Shown here piece by piece: positions 24,747 to 37,119 of a stretch of 64,000 nt of DNA. Made by a program: the position numbers and the translations under genes. Source of the stretch: Chrysoperla carnea (taxonomy: Eukaryota > Arthropoda > Insecta > Neuroptera > Chrysopidae); the NCBI RefSeq assembly GCF_905475395.1, contig NC_058338.1, forward strand, positions 39,551,435 through 39,615,434, in the 5' to 3' direction. Position 1 is the first letter of the stretch. Every line of letters begins with the position of its first letter. The notes below the pieces were generated by a model. The model saw only the letters and a program-made list of their open reading frames with translations, did no database searches and was not told where the DNA came from.

Positions 24747-26527
24747 CCCGTCATTATTAGCTCCGCATTAAAAATACAGTAACATATTACTCTCAATGAA
24801 CTGCCCCTCCCCTCTTTGTAGATTGAAATAAAGGTAATAAAATTAAGAATGTACTTATTATATTAATAAGTTGCTATATATAATTCAAATAATTATTTTA
24901 AGGATGGAAATTTTTATTTTCATTATTTTCAAGATCTTAATTTTAAACAAATTAAAAATAATCAAATTTTATTATTTAGATAATTTATTTTAAATTTTAT
25001 TTAAAAATTATCTAAAGTTTTATCTAAGACATTATTTTAAAATATTTATGTATCTATTCTTCCGGACAAATATCTGGCAGTCCGGAATTATGTGTTTTAG
25101 CAATAAATAAGTAGTTAATCGGTATTCTTATCTTCCAAAAAATGGTTCACAAAATATAATTATCGAGATTTTTTTCTACATATTTGTTATGAATTTCTTA
25201 TGTATAAAATAATAAATACTTGGTAATGCATGCGGATCGAAAATGTACAAATAAATCTTTTTTAATAGCAATTTAATTTATTTAAAAAATAAAACATTTT
25301 ATGCTTTTTTAAGGTATAAGCTCCGTCAAAAAATAAAGTATTTTTTAAAATAAAATCAAAACTTAATCGAAATATAATTTCGGTCAAAATTATAGATTAA
25401 AAAAATTTTTATTTAATATATGCATAGTTATAACTCGCGTAACAAATCGAATTCACAAAATGGTTTTATGAAATACGAATTCTACGCATGTGTAGCATTT
25501 GATTTTAAAAATGGATAAATTTTAAATTGGTTCATGAGAATACTGTGTTAATATAATAGCCAATTAAAAAAACCGTTTTAGACAAATAGATATTAGAATT
25601 TGGCCCTTACTGCTTGAATAGAATTTGCGTTGGTTGACATATTTAAAGTCATTTTTTAAAACTGAATAATTAAATATCTTTAAAGAGTTGTTAAAAATAA
25701 AATTTTCAGAAAAAACTTCTATAATTAACAAATTTTAATATTTCACTAATTTTTTTAGCGTTGTTAAAGTATTTAAGGATTTCCATCCTTAATTTTTAAT
25801 CATAGAATTGTATTTAACAAATGTTATACGAAACAAAAACAAAACTAAAATGCCACTGTATTTACTAGGAAACTGTGTATTGATAACAGCAATTCTCCAA
25901 AATTATGAAAAAAACTGCTTTTTGATACCATTACTTGTGCCAAAGCAGTCTTGGCGTTAACTGCTTTCACCCGAATCTACCAAAAAAACTCGGAGATTCT
26001 AAATATTTAAAATTTTAGAATGAGATTCCTATATACTGGTGAAGGTGATTAAATGTAATAATTTACATTTTTTTTTAAATATACCGTTTTAAATTTTGCT
26101 GCTCTTTTTATAATAATACTCCAAATAACTTTGAGAAAATCATGTAAATTACTGTTTCTACCTAGCATAGTTTTGAAAAGAAAATATTGCTTCAGACAGT
26201 ATTTTTCCTAGTCTTTATTAGAGTTTATGCTTCAAGAACGGTGGTTTGGTGACAGATGAAGTTATTGATTTTTAATAAGCAGTATTTTTTTCAAAGATAG
26301 GAGAAGTAAACAGTTTTTATTTACAAATACGAACCTGGTTTTTGTATATTCATTTCAAAGTTTCAAAAGCATACTTGCTTATATTATTATAATCAACATA
26401 AACAAATTTAATAACGGGTGTTTTATAGAAATCTTAATCTATATAAAACTTTAAAAAAAATAATACTCATAAAAATCGTGGTAAAGGTCATACATAATAT
26501 TTCTTTAATTTGGGAGATAATTAATTG

Positions 26528-26760
26528 AAATTAAAGTGACGAAAATTAGCTTCTGGTTCAGAAATCATGTCAAGCTTATTATCGTAAATTGTTGATTTCA
26601 TATTTCCCCACAGAAAATAGCCCAACGGTGTAAAGTCACACAAACTTCAAGATCGTTTTACCGGGTCCATTTTAAAATTATTGACTAATCGTTAGTTTCT
26701 TTTAAAAAAATTAGTTGGTGCCCTCTCTTATTGCGTCACCCTGTTAATATTAAACATCTA
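26528..26760 (-). pseudogene. Remnant of a mariner/Tc1-like (DDE) transposase C-terminus
   Basis: On the minus strand from 26640 the frame reads CDFTPLGYFLWGNMKSTIYD followed by NKLDMISEPEANFRHF. This matches the 'C/PDLTPLDFFLWGYLKSKVY' signature found around the last catalytic acidic residue in many insect DDE transposases. A stop codon sits three codons upstream of this stretch, and the N-terminal part is missing. Further upstream, 'acagggtgacgcaataagag' (complement of about 26724-26750) resembles a terminal sequence of such elements. It is dead. Confidence 0.6.
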
Positions 26761-27845
26761 TCACGTTAAAATCGTTCACTTGAGGACACAAGAAGTCAGT
26801 AATCCAAAATTTTTATTATTCATTGTTGTATCGTTCTTGACGGAATATCTGCCAAAGATGCGAACAAACGATACTAAATAATGGTTTATAAACCGGAACA
26901 TTTGGAACAATACTAAATTCAAGATAATAACAGTACTCTTATACCCGAAAGCATGTTTACATAATAAGATAAGTTTCTTTTTGGTTGATGAATTACAGAT
27001 GAATTCAGCTAAATTTCGAAATCATTACATAATGATTATTATTAAATTTATAAAAGCTTCATTTCATTATTTTGAATATTTATTTAAATTTAAATAATGA
27101 TTTATAAAAACTAGAGTTCGTTAATAAAAAATAATAAAAAACGCAATACATTTGATAACAAAGACTGTTTCTTGATATTTACCGTATATTTCTTGAATAA
27201 AAAGAAATTTTGAAACAAAATGAATGGTTCTAAAAATTAAAATATATATATAAACCTGTTAAATTATTATAAAATAATAAATTGTATCTATATGTAATAG
27301 GTTTAAAAGCGAAATTTTTATTTTTTAATGTAGATAACAATTATTTTGAAATTTATAACAAAAGTTTAAAATAAATTTTAAACTTTAGTTCGAACATCAT
27401 ATCACAGACTGAAATTTTCTAGGAATTCAAAGTGTGAAGCATAATAAATATTTTACTTTTTTATTTATGTTTATATGTTTTAGTTATAAAGAGTACATTT
27501 TTAAAAGTTGATAACTTTACTTTTAATAAATTATTCGAATTTCATCTCTCTTAGAATGGATAATAGATCTGTTTCAAAATTATTAAAGCATACGATAAAA
27601 TGGATGAAGCGTTAAATATTATACTGGGGCTGCAACTGTACATGATTTTTATGTCGTTTGACGTTAGAACTTAGTCACAAAATACAAATTTAGGAAAAAT
27701 ATGTTTCATTAAAGCCGATCACAATTATGTTTAATGAAAAAATATGTTTACAATTTATTTCAAGGAGAAGTAAAGTTGATCGAAAGTAAGTTTAAGTGAC
27801 AGGTACATTGCATTATTGTTGTGGCATTGTGACTTCAATTTGCGC

Positions 27846-28357
27846 GATAATATAAAGCATTTTATTCGTGTGTTCCTAAATTCAACGTAGTATGCTGACC
27901 AACACTAGTTATTATCTTGTCATGCAACTTATTAAATTATCAGCTGACAATATTTAATGTTTGTGCCTTGACTACTTTATGAGCACACTCAAAAGCAGTT
28001 ATTTAAAAGAAATACTTATGTACGCTAGCACAAACTCTTCGTCCGAAAATTTAAACTGGATATAATTTGGACTTATAAAAGGGTAAAGTGGGGTGACATA
28101 GGATAATATAAAGCATTTTATTCGTGTGTTCCTAAATTCAACGTAGTATGCTGACCAACACTAGTTATTATCTTGTCATGCAACTTATTAAATTATCAGC
28201 TGACAATATTTAATGTTTGTGCCTTGACTACTTTATGAGCACACTCAAAAGCAGTTATTTAAAAGAAATACTTATGTACGCTAGCACAAACTCTTCGTCC
28301 GAAAATTTAAACTGGATATAATTTGGACTTATAAAAGGGTAAAGTGGGGTGACATAG
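27846..28357 (+). repeat. Perfect tandem duplication, 2 x 256 bp
   Basis: Unit 1 (27846-28101) and unit 2 (28102-28357) appear identical base for base, both starting gataatataaagc and ending gggtgacatag. The unit has no ORF or known motif. Zero divergence means either a very recent duplication or an assembly duplication. A triple AATTACCTG run follows (28359-28385). Confidence 0.9.
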
Positions 28358-31300
28358 AAATTACCTGAATTACCTGAATTACCTGCGTGGGAGAGAACCA
28401 TAAGAACCGTTACTATTGGAAATACATTTGGCGATCTAAATTGAATTTTCCTTCAGGCAGTATAAACTATGACACCTCCTCTTTAAATTGCATTTCAATT
28501 TGCATTAAATCGTCATAATTTTTTATTTAACTAACAAAATGGACTGTCTTTATGAGACTGTTAATTCCTAATTTCTATTGCATGTAATCAGCATTGTCGC
28601 GCGATTCACTAAAATTAAAAAAAACTTTCGTTTATCAATAGAAATTTTATAAGGTCCTATATTCACGCCATTTTAACGCCTGTAGTATTTAATGCATAAT
28701 TTTTTATCCAATTTTAATGCAAATGCTCAAAAGCTCTAGCTTTTGATTCAGTGTATTTATAATTAACGAGAGATCAATTTGAATATTTTATTAAAATATA
28801 GATCATAACTTTCAAAATAAGAAATAATATTTAAAAACAATTAATTTAATTTAAGATTTTATAACTAATATTCGACATAATTAATTTCACACGAACAGCG
28901 AATTTTTCGATGAATAATGATGGTTATTATAATTATTTGAGTATTTTTCAACAATCAATTATTTCTTTTTAATTTCGTCGTCTACTAATTAATTAATAGA
29001 CTGATAAATATCCTAATTTAATGAAATATATAGATATAATAGAAAAAAACAATATTTCTGCTTATTTTAGTGTAACGATACTTGAATTGAAACATTTAAA
29101 AAATGTATGACTACTTTTATAAAGTAGTTATTTATTATTATTTTTTAATTATTTGTTATTAGATCAATAATCACAATGAAATTTGTACATTATGTTTAAT
29201 GAATAGGTTCGAATTTTTATGAAATATTTATTTTTTTAATTAAAATAAATTTTAGTCATCGCAATTCAATAAAATGAAATCGTTTTATTTTTAAATAATG
29301 TATGTTTTTATAAAAACATTTTGATATTATTTTTCGGGAATTTTCTTAATAAATCACTAATGTATATACAACTTAAACCAAGATAACGATCATTGTACAA
29401 GGATAGCGTAGATGTTTATCAATTGATCATTGAGAAAGATCATTGTACAAGGGCAGCGCAAAATGATCATTATTTACAACCTGCGATTTATTGTTTAGTT
29501 TTGTGGTTTCTATATTAATGTGAACAGTGCACCAATATTTCAAAATAAAATTGAATAACTAAGGTCTGTCTTACGATTGAGTATTGTTTCATTAAAAATT
29601 TCTCAAGTCTTTTCATGTCTAACAGTTAGTGAGAATAAATTTATGAAAAACAAAATAATTCAAATTAGAACGTTTTTTTACGACACCTTGTAATAAATAA
29701 AGAAACTTGTTTTCTGAAATTGAACTCGGAAAACATTATTTTTTTCGGGATTTTATATCCAGCACGAATTTCAATATATTTTACATTTTTAAAGGTTGAT
29801 TAAAAATAATCTAAATGAGATGGAAAATTTGTTTGCTTTAACTATTATCTCTTAAATCATGGGTAATTTTAGAAATATTTTTTTAAATCATAATTTTGAT
29901 TTCTTGTTAATTACTGATTATGTTATTTGTATTTCTTAATTTCAAAATATTTATATCTCAGATAAATTTTTCAAAATTATCAAAATGAATTGAATTTTCA
30001 TAACTTTTAAAATTTTTCAAAAAAAAAAAAAGAATAAATAATTCATAAAAACAATTGTTACTTATTTAATTCAACAATTTTGTATTTATTAGATGTTTGT
30101 ATATTATAGTTTAATTTTTTACTTAATTTATTTTATACATAATAATTATGAATAATATAGGGACAAAAAATAATTAAACCAATAATATTATTATATAATT
30201 GTAAATATATACCTAATTAATTTAAAACAAAAAAACATAATATTTTTAGAATTTTTTCTTTTATTTTCAATAATTATTAAGTGTTTTTTTTTTTTTTTTT
30301 TATTATTATTTTAAAATCATGTAAATATTAATTTTTTTTTATACATAAAAAATTTATTATTTTATTTACAGTAAAGACATTTTTTCTTTTAAACCTTGAT
30401 TTTGTATAATTTTAATGAACATATTTATATATTTATAAGGAGAAAATATTTGTAATAAAATGCAATTTTGTAGAGCCGCGATTAATAATATTTTTTTATA
30501 ACCCATTGTTCAAAACTATTTTTATTTGATTATTTGATTATATACATACTTCTATTAATTATGTCTCCCTCTTGTCTTGCCAAATATCGTTATTAGGGCA
30601 TACAGTGAAATAAACCGTTTTGTCATGGTAGGGAAAATGCGTAAATGAACGATTGAAATTTAGAGTCCGTGAAAAAAAACCAATTGCTTAGAATAAAAAG
30701 TGTTACATATCTTGTTATATAATAATTTGATGTTTCACTTGCTGGTGATTTTATTAAATCACCCGTAGCAATACTATCAATAGGTATTGGCGTTTTTTTA
30801 ACTAACGTCTTTTATACTTATTGATCATTTTCAACGTTGAAATTTCAGAACGCTTGAAAGCTTAGCCTCACCACAATAATCACAATTTGGAATGCAAATG
30901 ATAGTTCCTACGTTGTCAAATTAATAACAATAAACTGTCGTACTTTATGATATAAGCTACTGGAGTTAAATTTTGCCTCGTGAGAAAGAACTTTAAATAT
31001 AACAAAAATTGTTAACCATTTTCAATTAAATTACTTTTTTACGTTTACCAAATCGTTTATATTCATTCCAAAGTTTAATGTTCTGATAAATTGATCGAAA
31101 GATTATTGAGCAATAAATTATTCCGAAAATATTCAGTTTACTATGAAAATAATTGTCGAGTCAGTGCATGTTTCCCTATAATTATTTTATACATGCCCCG
31201 CTCTGCCCTGTCATGACAAAATATTGTATTTCTAAAAAGATACTTTAAAAATAAATGTTTCAATTTTTTAAACATATTTACAAAGTTTTCCCTGTGACAA

Positions 31301-34300
31301 AATTGATTCAAAAAAGCAATTTTACCACAACAAAAGGTCGTGCATTAGATAATAAACCTAAAATTTGCAATATTAAAATTCATCAAAAAAAATTTTCGCC
31401 TCGTAAAGGTAATAACTTTTAAAATTTTTAATAAACGATCGTCAATAAACTCCTTTAGATAAAAATATCTTCATTATTAATCAATTTCAAAATTGTAATT
31501 TATTAAATTTTACCATAAAATTTTTCTAGAATAATGCCAATAATATTTAATCTGTAAAACAATTATTTTATTTGAATTGATCTCGCTAACTAAAATAATA
31601 AATAAAATAATTTCAGAGTAAGTAAAATTGACTTTGTTCTAGAAGAAAATAATTTTCCATTGAAAAATCCTGCTCATCAAATTCAATGGATTTTAACTGA
31701 TTTAAATTTCATTTATGTAGTTTTAAAAATAAATATTCGTTGATTTGTGTCTTAAGTTTTTTTAGTTTTTATTCAATAATGTTTTTAAAAGCGATTAGTA
31801 AATTCTTTTTTTAAATAATGACTCAGGTTTTTCGTATTTCACATAAATTGTGTGAAAATATTAATGCAAATTTTTTTTAAATAAAATCTCATTATGTACG
31901 ATTTTTTTATTTTTATAAATCCACAATCGTATGTAACGAGTCCGTAACTTATGTTTTTTAATAATTCAGCCATTGATGTAATTTAAATTTGTTGTTATTT
32001 AATACAAGGGGTTAGTATAAAAACATAACAAATTTATGTCGAATCCTGAAACAAAGCTTTCTTATCTTACGATTACCAAAAATGCGATAAATAGTTTTTG
32101 TTTATAGACATATATGATAGTATTTTCGGTTATAGGATATTCGGAATAGGATTCCAGCTTCGATTACATATAAATATGTTTTATTGAAACCATGGGAGTT
32201 ATTTAGTCATGCAATAAGGGATTTTATGAAAAAATATCCAAGAGAATAAATTGATTTAATATTTTAAAAAATTATCTCCATTGCAAATATAAAATGTATT
32301 GTTATTTGGAAGACTTATTAACCATTAATAGGTAAAGTTTTGTCTTTACAGTTAAAGCTCAAATACAACCACAAACTTGAAAGTTCCAATATAATAAACA
32401 ATGTTCATAAACAAAAAGTAGTTGGCCGCTTTTTTGAAAATCGCAAGATAAAAAGCTAAAACTTAGCAATTTATTTTATAGACCTGGAAAAACAAATTTT
32501 TATTAAAAATTTTTTTTTTTCAAAATTATTATATGGCTGAATTGTTACACATATTTTTAAATATTATAAAAAGTATTTTTTATTAAAAAAAATGTGCTAT
32601 TTTATAAAAATTGCACGAAACTATTAATATTTAACTTTTAAAAATGACAAAAAATTAAACACAAAAACAATTTGTAAATAATGAAAGGTATAACACTTAA
32701 AAAACGAGATTATTGTAAAAAAAATAAATGTAACAAAAAACCATTTCATAAAAATTTGAAATTGTTTTTTTTTTCTTTCAATAATTCTGTATATATTATG
32801 TAAGGCATAAAAAATTACGAATTTGTATTTCAAAATTAAAAGTATTAGTTTAAGACTTGTCACGGCAAAATTAGTCAAATATTTTCTGTATCCTTAGCCA
32901 AATGGATTTTTATTAAAGGAATATCAGATCATGTATCAGAAAATTTAATTGAACATGTTCACTAAGTAAAGTTGCTCAAAATATTATAATTATGTTATAA
33001 ATATTAATAATACATTCAAGCATACACGATTCAAAAGGCTGCTGTATTTGAACAGAAACTTTAAGTAGGTAACGCCACAGATTCTTGATCTCATTGGAAC
33101 GGTGTAGTAATAGCTCTTTAGCTTAAAAGTTAAAAAATTCGAATTAATAATTAATTTCATTGAATTTTAAGTTTAAAAGTGACAAAAAGCATGGTTATAC
33201 ATGGGACTAAATGGAAAATATAAACAAATATTTCTCAAAAATATTTCGAAAATTTTACTTGAAACTTTTACCGAAGTTTTTTTTGTCGTGCATGCTTAAA
33301 ATAAATTCTTAGTCGAATTTTTCTCCACAAACTATAATAATTTAAACTCTATTCCTACTTTCAATTTGCAAACAAAAGTTAAAACTTTTCAATATTCTTG
33401 TTAAATATTTAAAAAAATTAGATTTGCCAAATTTTCGTAAAGCACATGAGGCTTTGTGAGTGATATCAATGCAAAAATTCTGAAATACATCTTTGGTACA
33501 TAAGAAAAACTACTTGTATTTTGTAAATATTAAAATAAAAAATTGATTGTACGAGATTGATTGAAAAATATGACAATTATTGTATTTAATTAATAAAACT
33601 ATTTAACAAAAAAAAAAAAGTATAAAAATCAAAACAAACAAAAAAATTTTTAAATGCAAAAAAAAATATTTGGCAATATATTAATTACGTTTTTCTTATT
33701 TAAAAACAAAACAAAAATAATAAAATTGAGTTAATATGTTAATAATATATTGTAACTGTAACTATGTACCGTGTTAAATATAGAGGTCATATTATTGTCT
33801 TGTTAAATTCAAATATAATTTAATTATATTTAATGGCGACGAGACATTTCGTAAATATTTGGGTGGAAGATATATATCTTTATATATAATAATTGTGTGT
33901 GTACAGAGATTGTGGTGTGAATGTTAGAATGCAATCGATATGGAATCGATAAGATGACTGACTGAATGAATGATTGTGTTCAATTGGAAATGAAAACTGT
34001 TAAACTGATGCATAACTAGGTTGAATAAATTTATAAAAACAAACTACAGTGTTCTTATTCAAAAATTCGATCTTCATTTTAGGTAATTTAAGTTTTCTGA
34101 TACAATTAGTTTTCCACGAATAGTGATAGAACTTTAAACATAAACAACTTGTGAATGAGATCAAAATTTTTTGGCTATTATGGTGGTATATGATACCAAC
34201 CAAACGTAACTCGGCAGCTCTGCTGGAAAGCGCGTATTCGAAAAATACAATTTTCCGATTACACAACCGCATAATCGTCGATATTGTTTGTGCTTTCCTT

Positions 34301-34866
34301 TTAGGATATCCCATCCAATCTCACGTTTAGACGACGTACGCTTGCTGTATGATTATTTACTGAATCAGTTGATTTAAAATTTCTTAAGAAACGATGAATA
34401 GTCTTAGTCCAAGTCGATTTGGAATTTGGTTCGTTAAATTCTGAAACGATCAATTTTCTAACGTAAAGTTGTGTATATCGCTTGATATGTCTACTGTTTA
34501 ATTGTTCGTTTAATAATTTTATATTTTTTACGTTTAAGAAATTTCACTGAACTTTCTATGCTGAATGCTGGTTCCAAAGTTTTTTTTATTTTATCGATTC
34601 ATACAAAAACATGTGAACATGTTGCTAAATCTTTGTGTATACAAATTTTCTGACCCGATTTATAATCAGATAATCATTTTTGCAAATCATTTACAAATGA
34701 AGTTATTTTCACCAAATTCATGATATGGCTCACCCCGTCGACGAAAGTACATTTCAATAGGTAGGTACTTATATTAATATTAAAAAATATAATCATTTTA
34801 CTTATTTATTTATTTTTTAATAAAAAAGGGAGTAAATCAATTATTTTTATATATTTAAAAGTAACT

Positions 34867-35372
34867 AGTGAAAACAAACAATTGATTGAGTTAATTTTTG
34901 AAATACCATGTATAGACAGTGTTGATTATGCAATCGTTTGTTTTTTACGTCATATAAGTAAAGAAAGATAGCCACACATTACCATTATAAGGACACACAC
35001 ACAATACCATTACATTATTCATAAATAACATTTTTTACATTTAAACTTTTGTTCTATCTCTAACGGTTTACATTATGGGTTCTACGGACCCAAGACCCGA
35101 TTGACCTATGTTGCTCATTTACGAACTTGACCTGATTTTTATTGTCCTGAGCACGCTATATATTTCAGCTTGATATCTTTTTTCTTTTTTTAGTTATTGT
35201 GTTGACAGACAGACAGACAACCGAAAATGAACTAATTAGGTGATTTTATGAACACCTATACAAAATTTTGTTCGTAGCATCAATATTTTTAAGCGTTACA
35301 AACTTGGGACTAAACTTAATATACCTTGACCTTAATATACCTTATTTCGTATATACATGGTATAAAAACTTA
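34867..35372 (-). repeat. Dispersed repeat family A, minus copy
   Basis: A near full-length copy in reverse orientation, from 'gtgaaaacaaacaattgatt' to 'tatatacatggtata'. It lacks about 60 bp of the middle of the longest copies. A duplicated 'ccttaatatacctt' motif marks its terminal end. Confidence 0.65.
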
Positions 35373-36135
35373 ACAATATTAACCGACTTCAAAAAAGAGA
35401 GACTGTTTCTTTCCTATGTATAGAAGAGTAGGTACGTGGGCGACAATCGCGAGAAAAAATCTTTCTTATTTCGATGCGGTTTTTATTAATGCAATGATCC
35501 ATTTCTAAAAATGTTTATAGCTATATTTATAAAATAAGTGCAACTTCACTTATGTGTCAATTGGGAAATAAAATTCATCTGTTTAATTCACGCGCGAAGC
35601 TGCGATAATACTTGCTGTATATCCGAAATACTATCGACTGCTTATCTTATTATCCCCTTCTTATACAAATTTATACATAAAGACGAAATGTGGAACCCTT
35701 TTTTGAAATTGATCAATATCTTTAATTTTTTTTTCCTTTCAATAAATATAATATTTGTTCGTCCATTTTTGAGGAAACTTTGCTGTATTTATACATTTTT
35801 GAAAAGATTTTTTGAGTAACCTTCTTTGAAATAATTAACATGTTGTCGTAATACAAAAATTTTTTGACTTGTGCGATTTGTTGCATATATTTTTCGCCGC
35901 CATGTGATGATTTGAGGCATGTGATGTATTTTAAAAGAGACAATAACTAAATCATTAGCTATATTAAATCCAACTCAGTTACATACCCACATACAATAGT
36001 TTTTGTTTCGCGATGAGGTGTCCTTAAAACATAAACTGTGAATAAAACATAGTTGTAAAAATTATTTTTTACAAATACAAATATTATTTAGTCTGTATAC
36101 GGAAAAGTAAAAATTATTTATTACAAAAAAATTAT

Positions 36136-36207
36136 CTCTCCGGCGGGGAATCGAACCCCGGTCTCCCGCGTGACAGGCGGGGATACTGACCACTATACTA
36201 CCGAAGA
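36136..36207 (-). tRNA. tRNA-Asp (GUC)
   Basis: This is a 72-nt tRNA on the minus strand. The acceptor strands TCTTCGG and CCGGAGA pair (one T-G pair) with G as discriminator base. The D-arm A box is TAGTATAGTGG, the anticodon stem-loop is CCCGCCTGTCACGCGGG with anticodon GTC at tRNA positions 34-36 (genomic 36174-36172), and the T arm CCGGGGTTCGATTCCCCG is perfect. A run of seven T immediately follows on the minus strand, a Pol III terminator. There is no intron. It should charge aspartate and read GAC and GAU. Confidence 0.97.
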
Positions 36208-36242
36208 CTTGATGATGTTGTTAATAATCAACCATTAAATTC

Positions 36243-36302
36243 GTTAAATATAATTTTCGTTTTCATATAATAAGAAAATATAATTTTCGCTTTCATATAA
36301 TT
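36243..36302. repeat. Short tandem repeat beside tRNA-Asp
   Basis: Two copies of a unit of about 32 bp ('aaatataattttcgttttca' plus 'tataa...') lie in tandem, differing at one base in the shared core. They sit about 40 bp upstream of the tRNA gene with respect to its transcription. Confidence 0.6.
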
Positions 36303-37112
36303 TCATTAATCTCAGGAATTATAATATTGCATTGACTGTCATACCGAAAATAACTTTATAAAGTCAAATAATATTTTCAAATTGTAAAGGGATAATGATA
36401 ACGTACCTACATTTCAAAAGTTTTTATAATTTTTTTTTCAATATAATTTTATTTTTATAAAAATTACTTTTACATATAAAGATAAAAAAAATACAATTTA
36501 TTCATTGACTTTATAAAGTATTTCCAAAAAAGCTAAAACGCGGATTGTTATATTTTAAACATCTCTGAAACGGTTACAGCAAATAAAAATAAGGGTATAC
36601 GGAGGGTGGTTAGTGCTAAGGATCACAATCTCATATGGCTGTTTACCTCAACTCAAATAGTGCCCACAAAATAGGATTAAATAAAGATGGTCAAAATCAT
36701 TCGTGTAGGAGAATGTATGTCTGATTTGTATGTATTATGGTCCTCCAGTACAGCAACGCATCTTAAGCTATTTGGGAGACACTCTTTATTTGATTAGAAA
36801 TATCTACTTCATATATGCTTCAATAGATATATTTATATCTTTACTTGATTTACACCTGTCCGAAACAAAAACGATTCATTTTTTAAATGAAAAATCCTAT
36901 TAAACAAAAGGAAAACATATTAAACTTTCACAAAAATTGTGGATTCAAAAAAAATTCAATTTTAATTAAAAAAATTCCTTTCGTAGGATTTCTTTTGTTT
37001 ACAAAACTTTCAATTTTAATCTTCGTTTAGTTTCTGGTCTTAAGGTATTCTAAAATCTCGTTTAATTTAAAAAAAAAAAAAAGAAAAAAGAAATTTCTTA
37101 AAAAACATAAAC
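36303..37112. other. Intergenic interval between tRNA-Asp and EXOSC8
   Basis: About 800 bp of AT-rich DNA with no ORF or repeat that I recognise. The EXOSC8 3' end and its poly(A) signal border it on the right. Confidence 0.6.
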
Positions 37113-37119
37113 TTTATTA

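Larger units (their letters stand above)
24833..36135. other. 11-kb intergenic interval without a recognised host gene
   Basis: This is very AT-rich DNA with long A and T runs. Both strands lack ORFs that resemble proteins, apart from the transposase remnant near 26.6 kb. ORFs at 32624-32878 and 34000-34314 (minus) and 35538-35819 (plus) are rich in Phe/Ile/Lys/Tyr and look like chance. Separately listed are the 256-bp tandem duplication, the family A copy and a short tandem repeat. Just after the family A copy, an 'aaccgacttcaaaaaagag' motif (35391 on) resembles the start of another common insect repeat. Confidence 0.5.

Noticed and set aside
28359-28385. Triple AATTACCTG run as a possible CRISPR-like or regulatory array
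   Set aside because: Units are contiguous without spacers, and this is a eukaryotic genome. It is a simple tandem repeat.
34000-34314. A 104-aa minus-strand ORF
   Set aside because: Composition and lack of motifs suggest chance, although its first third is less AT-rich than the surroundings.
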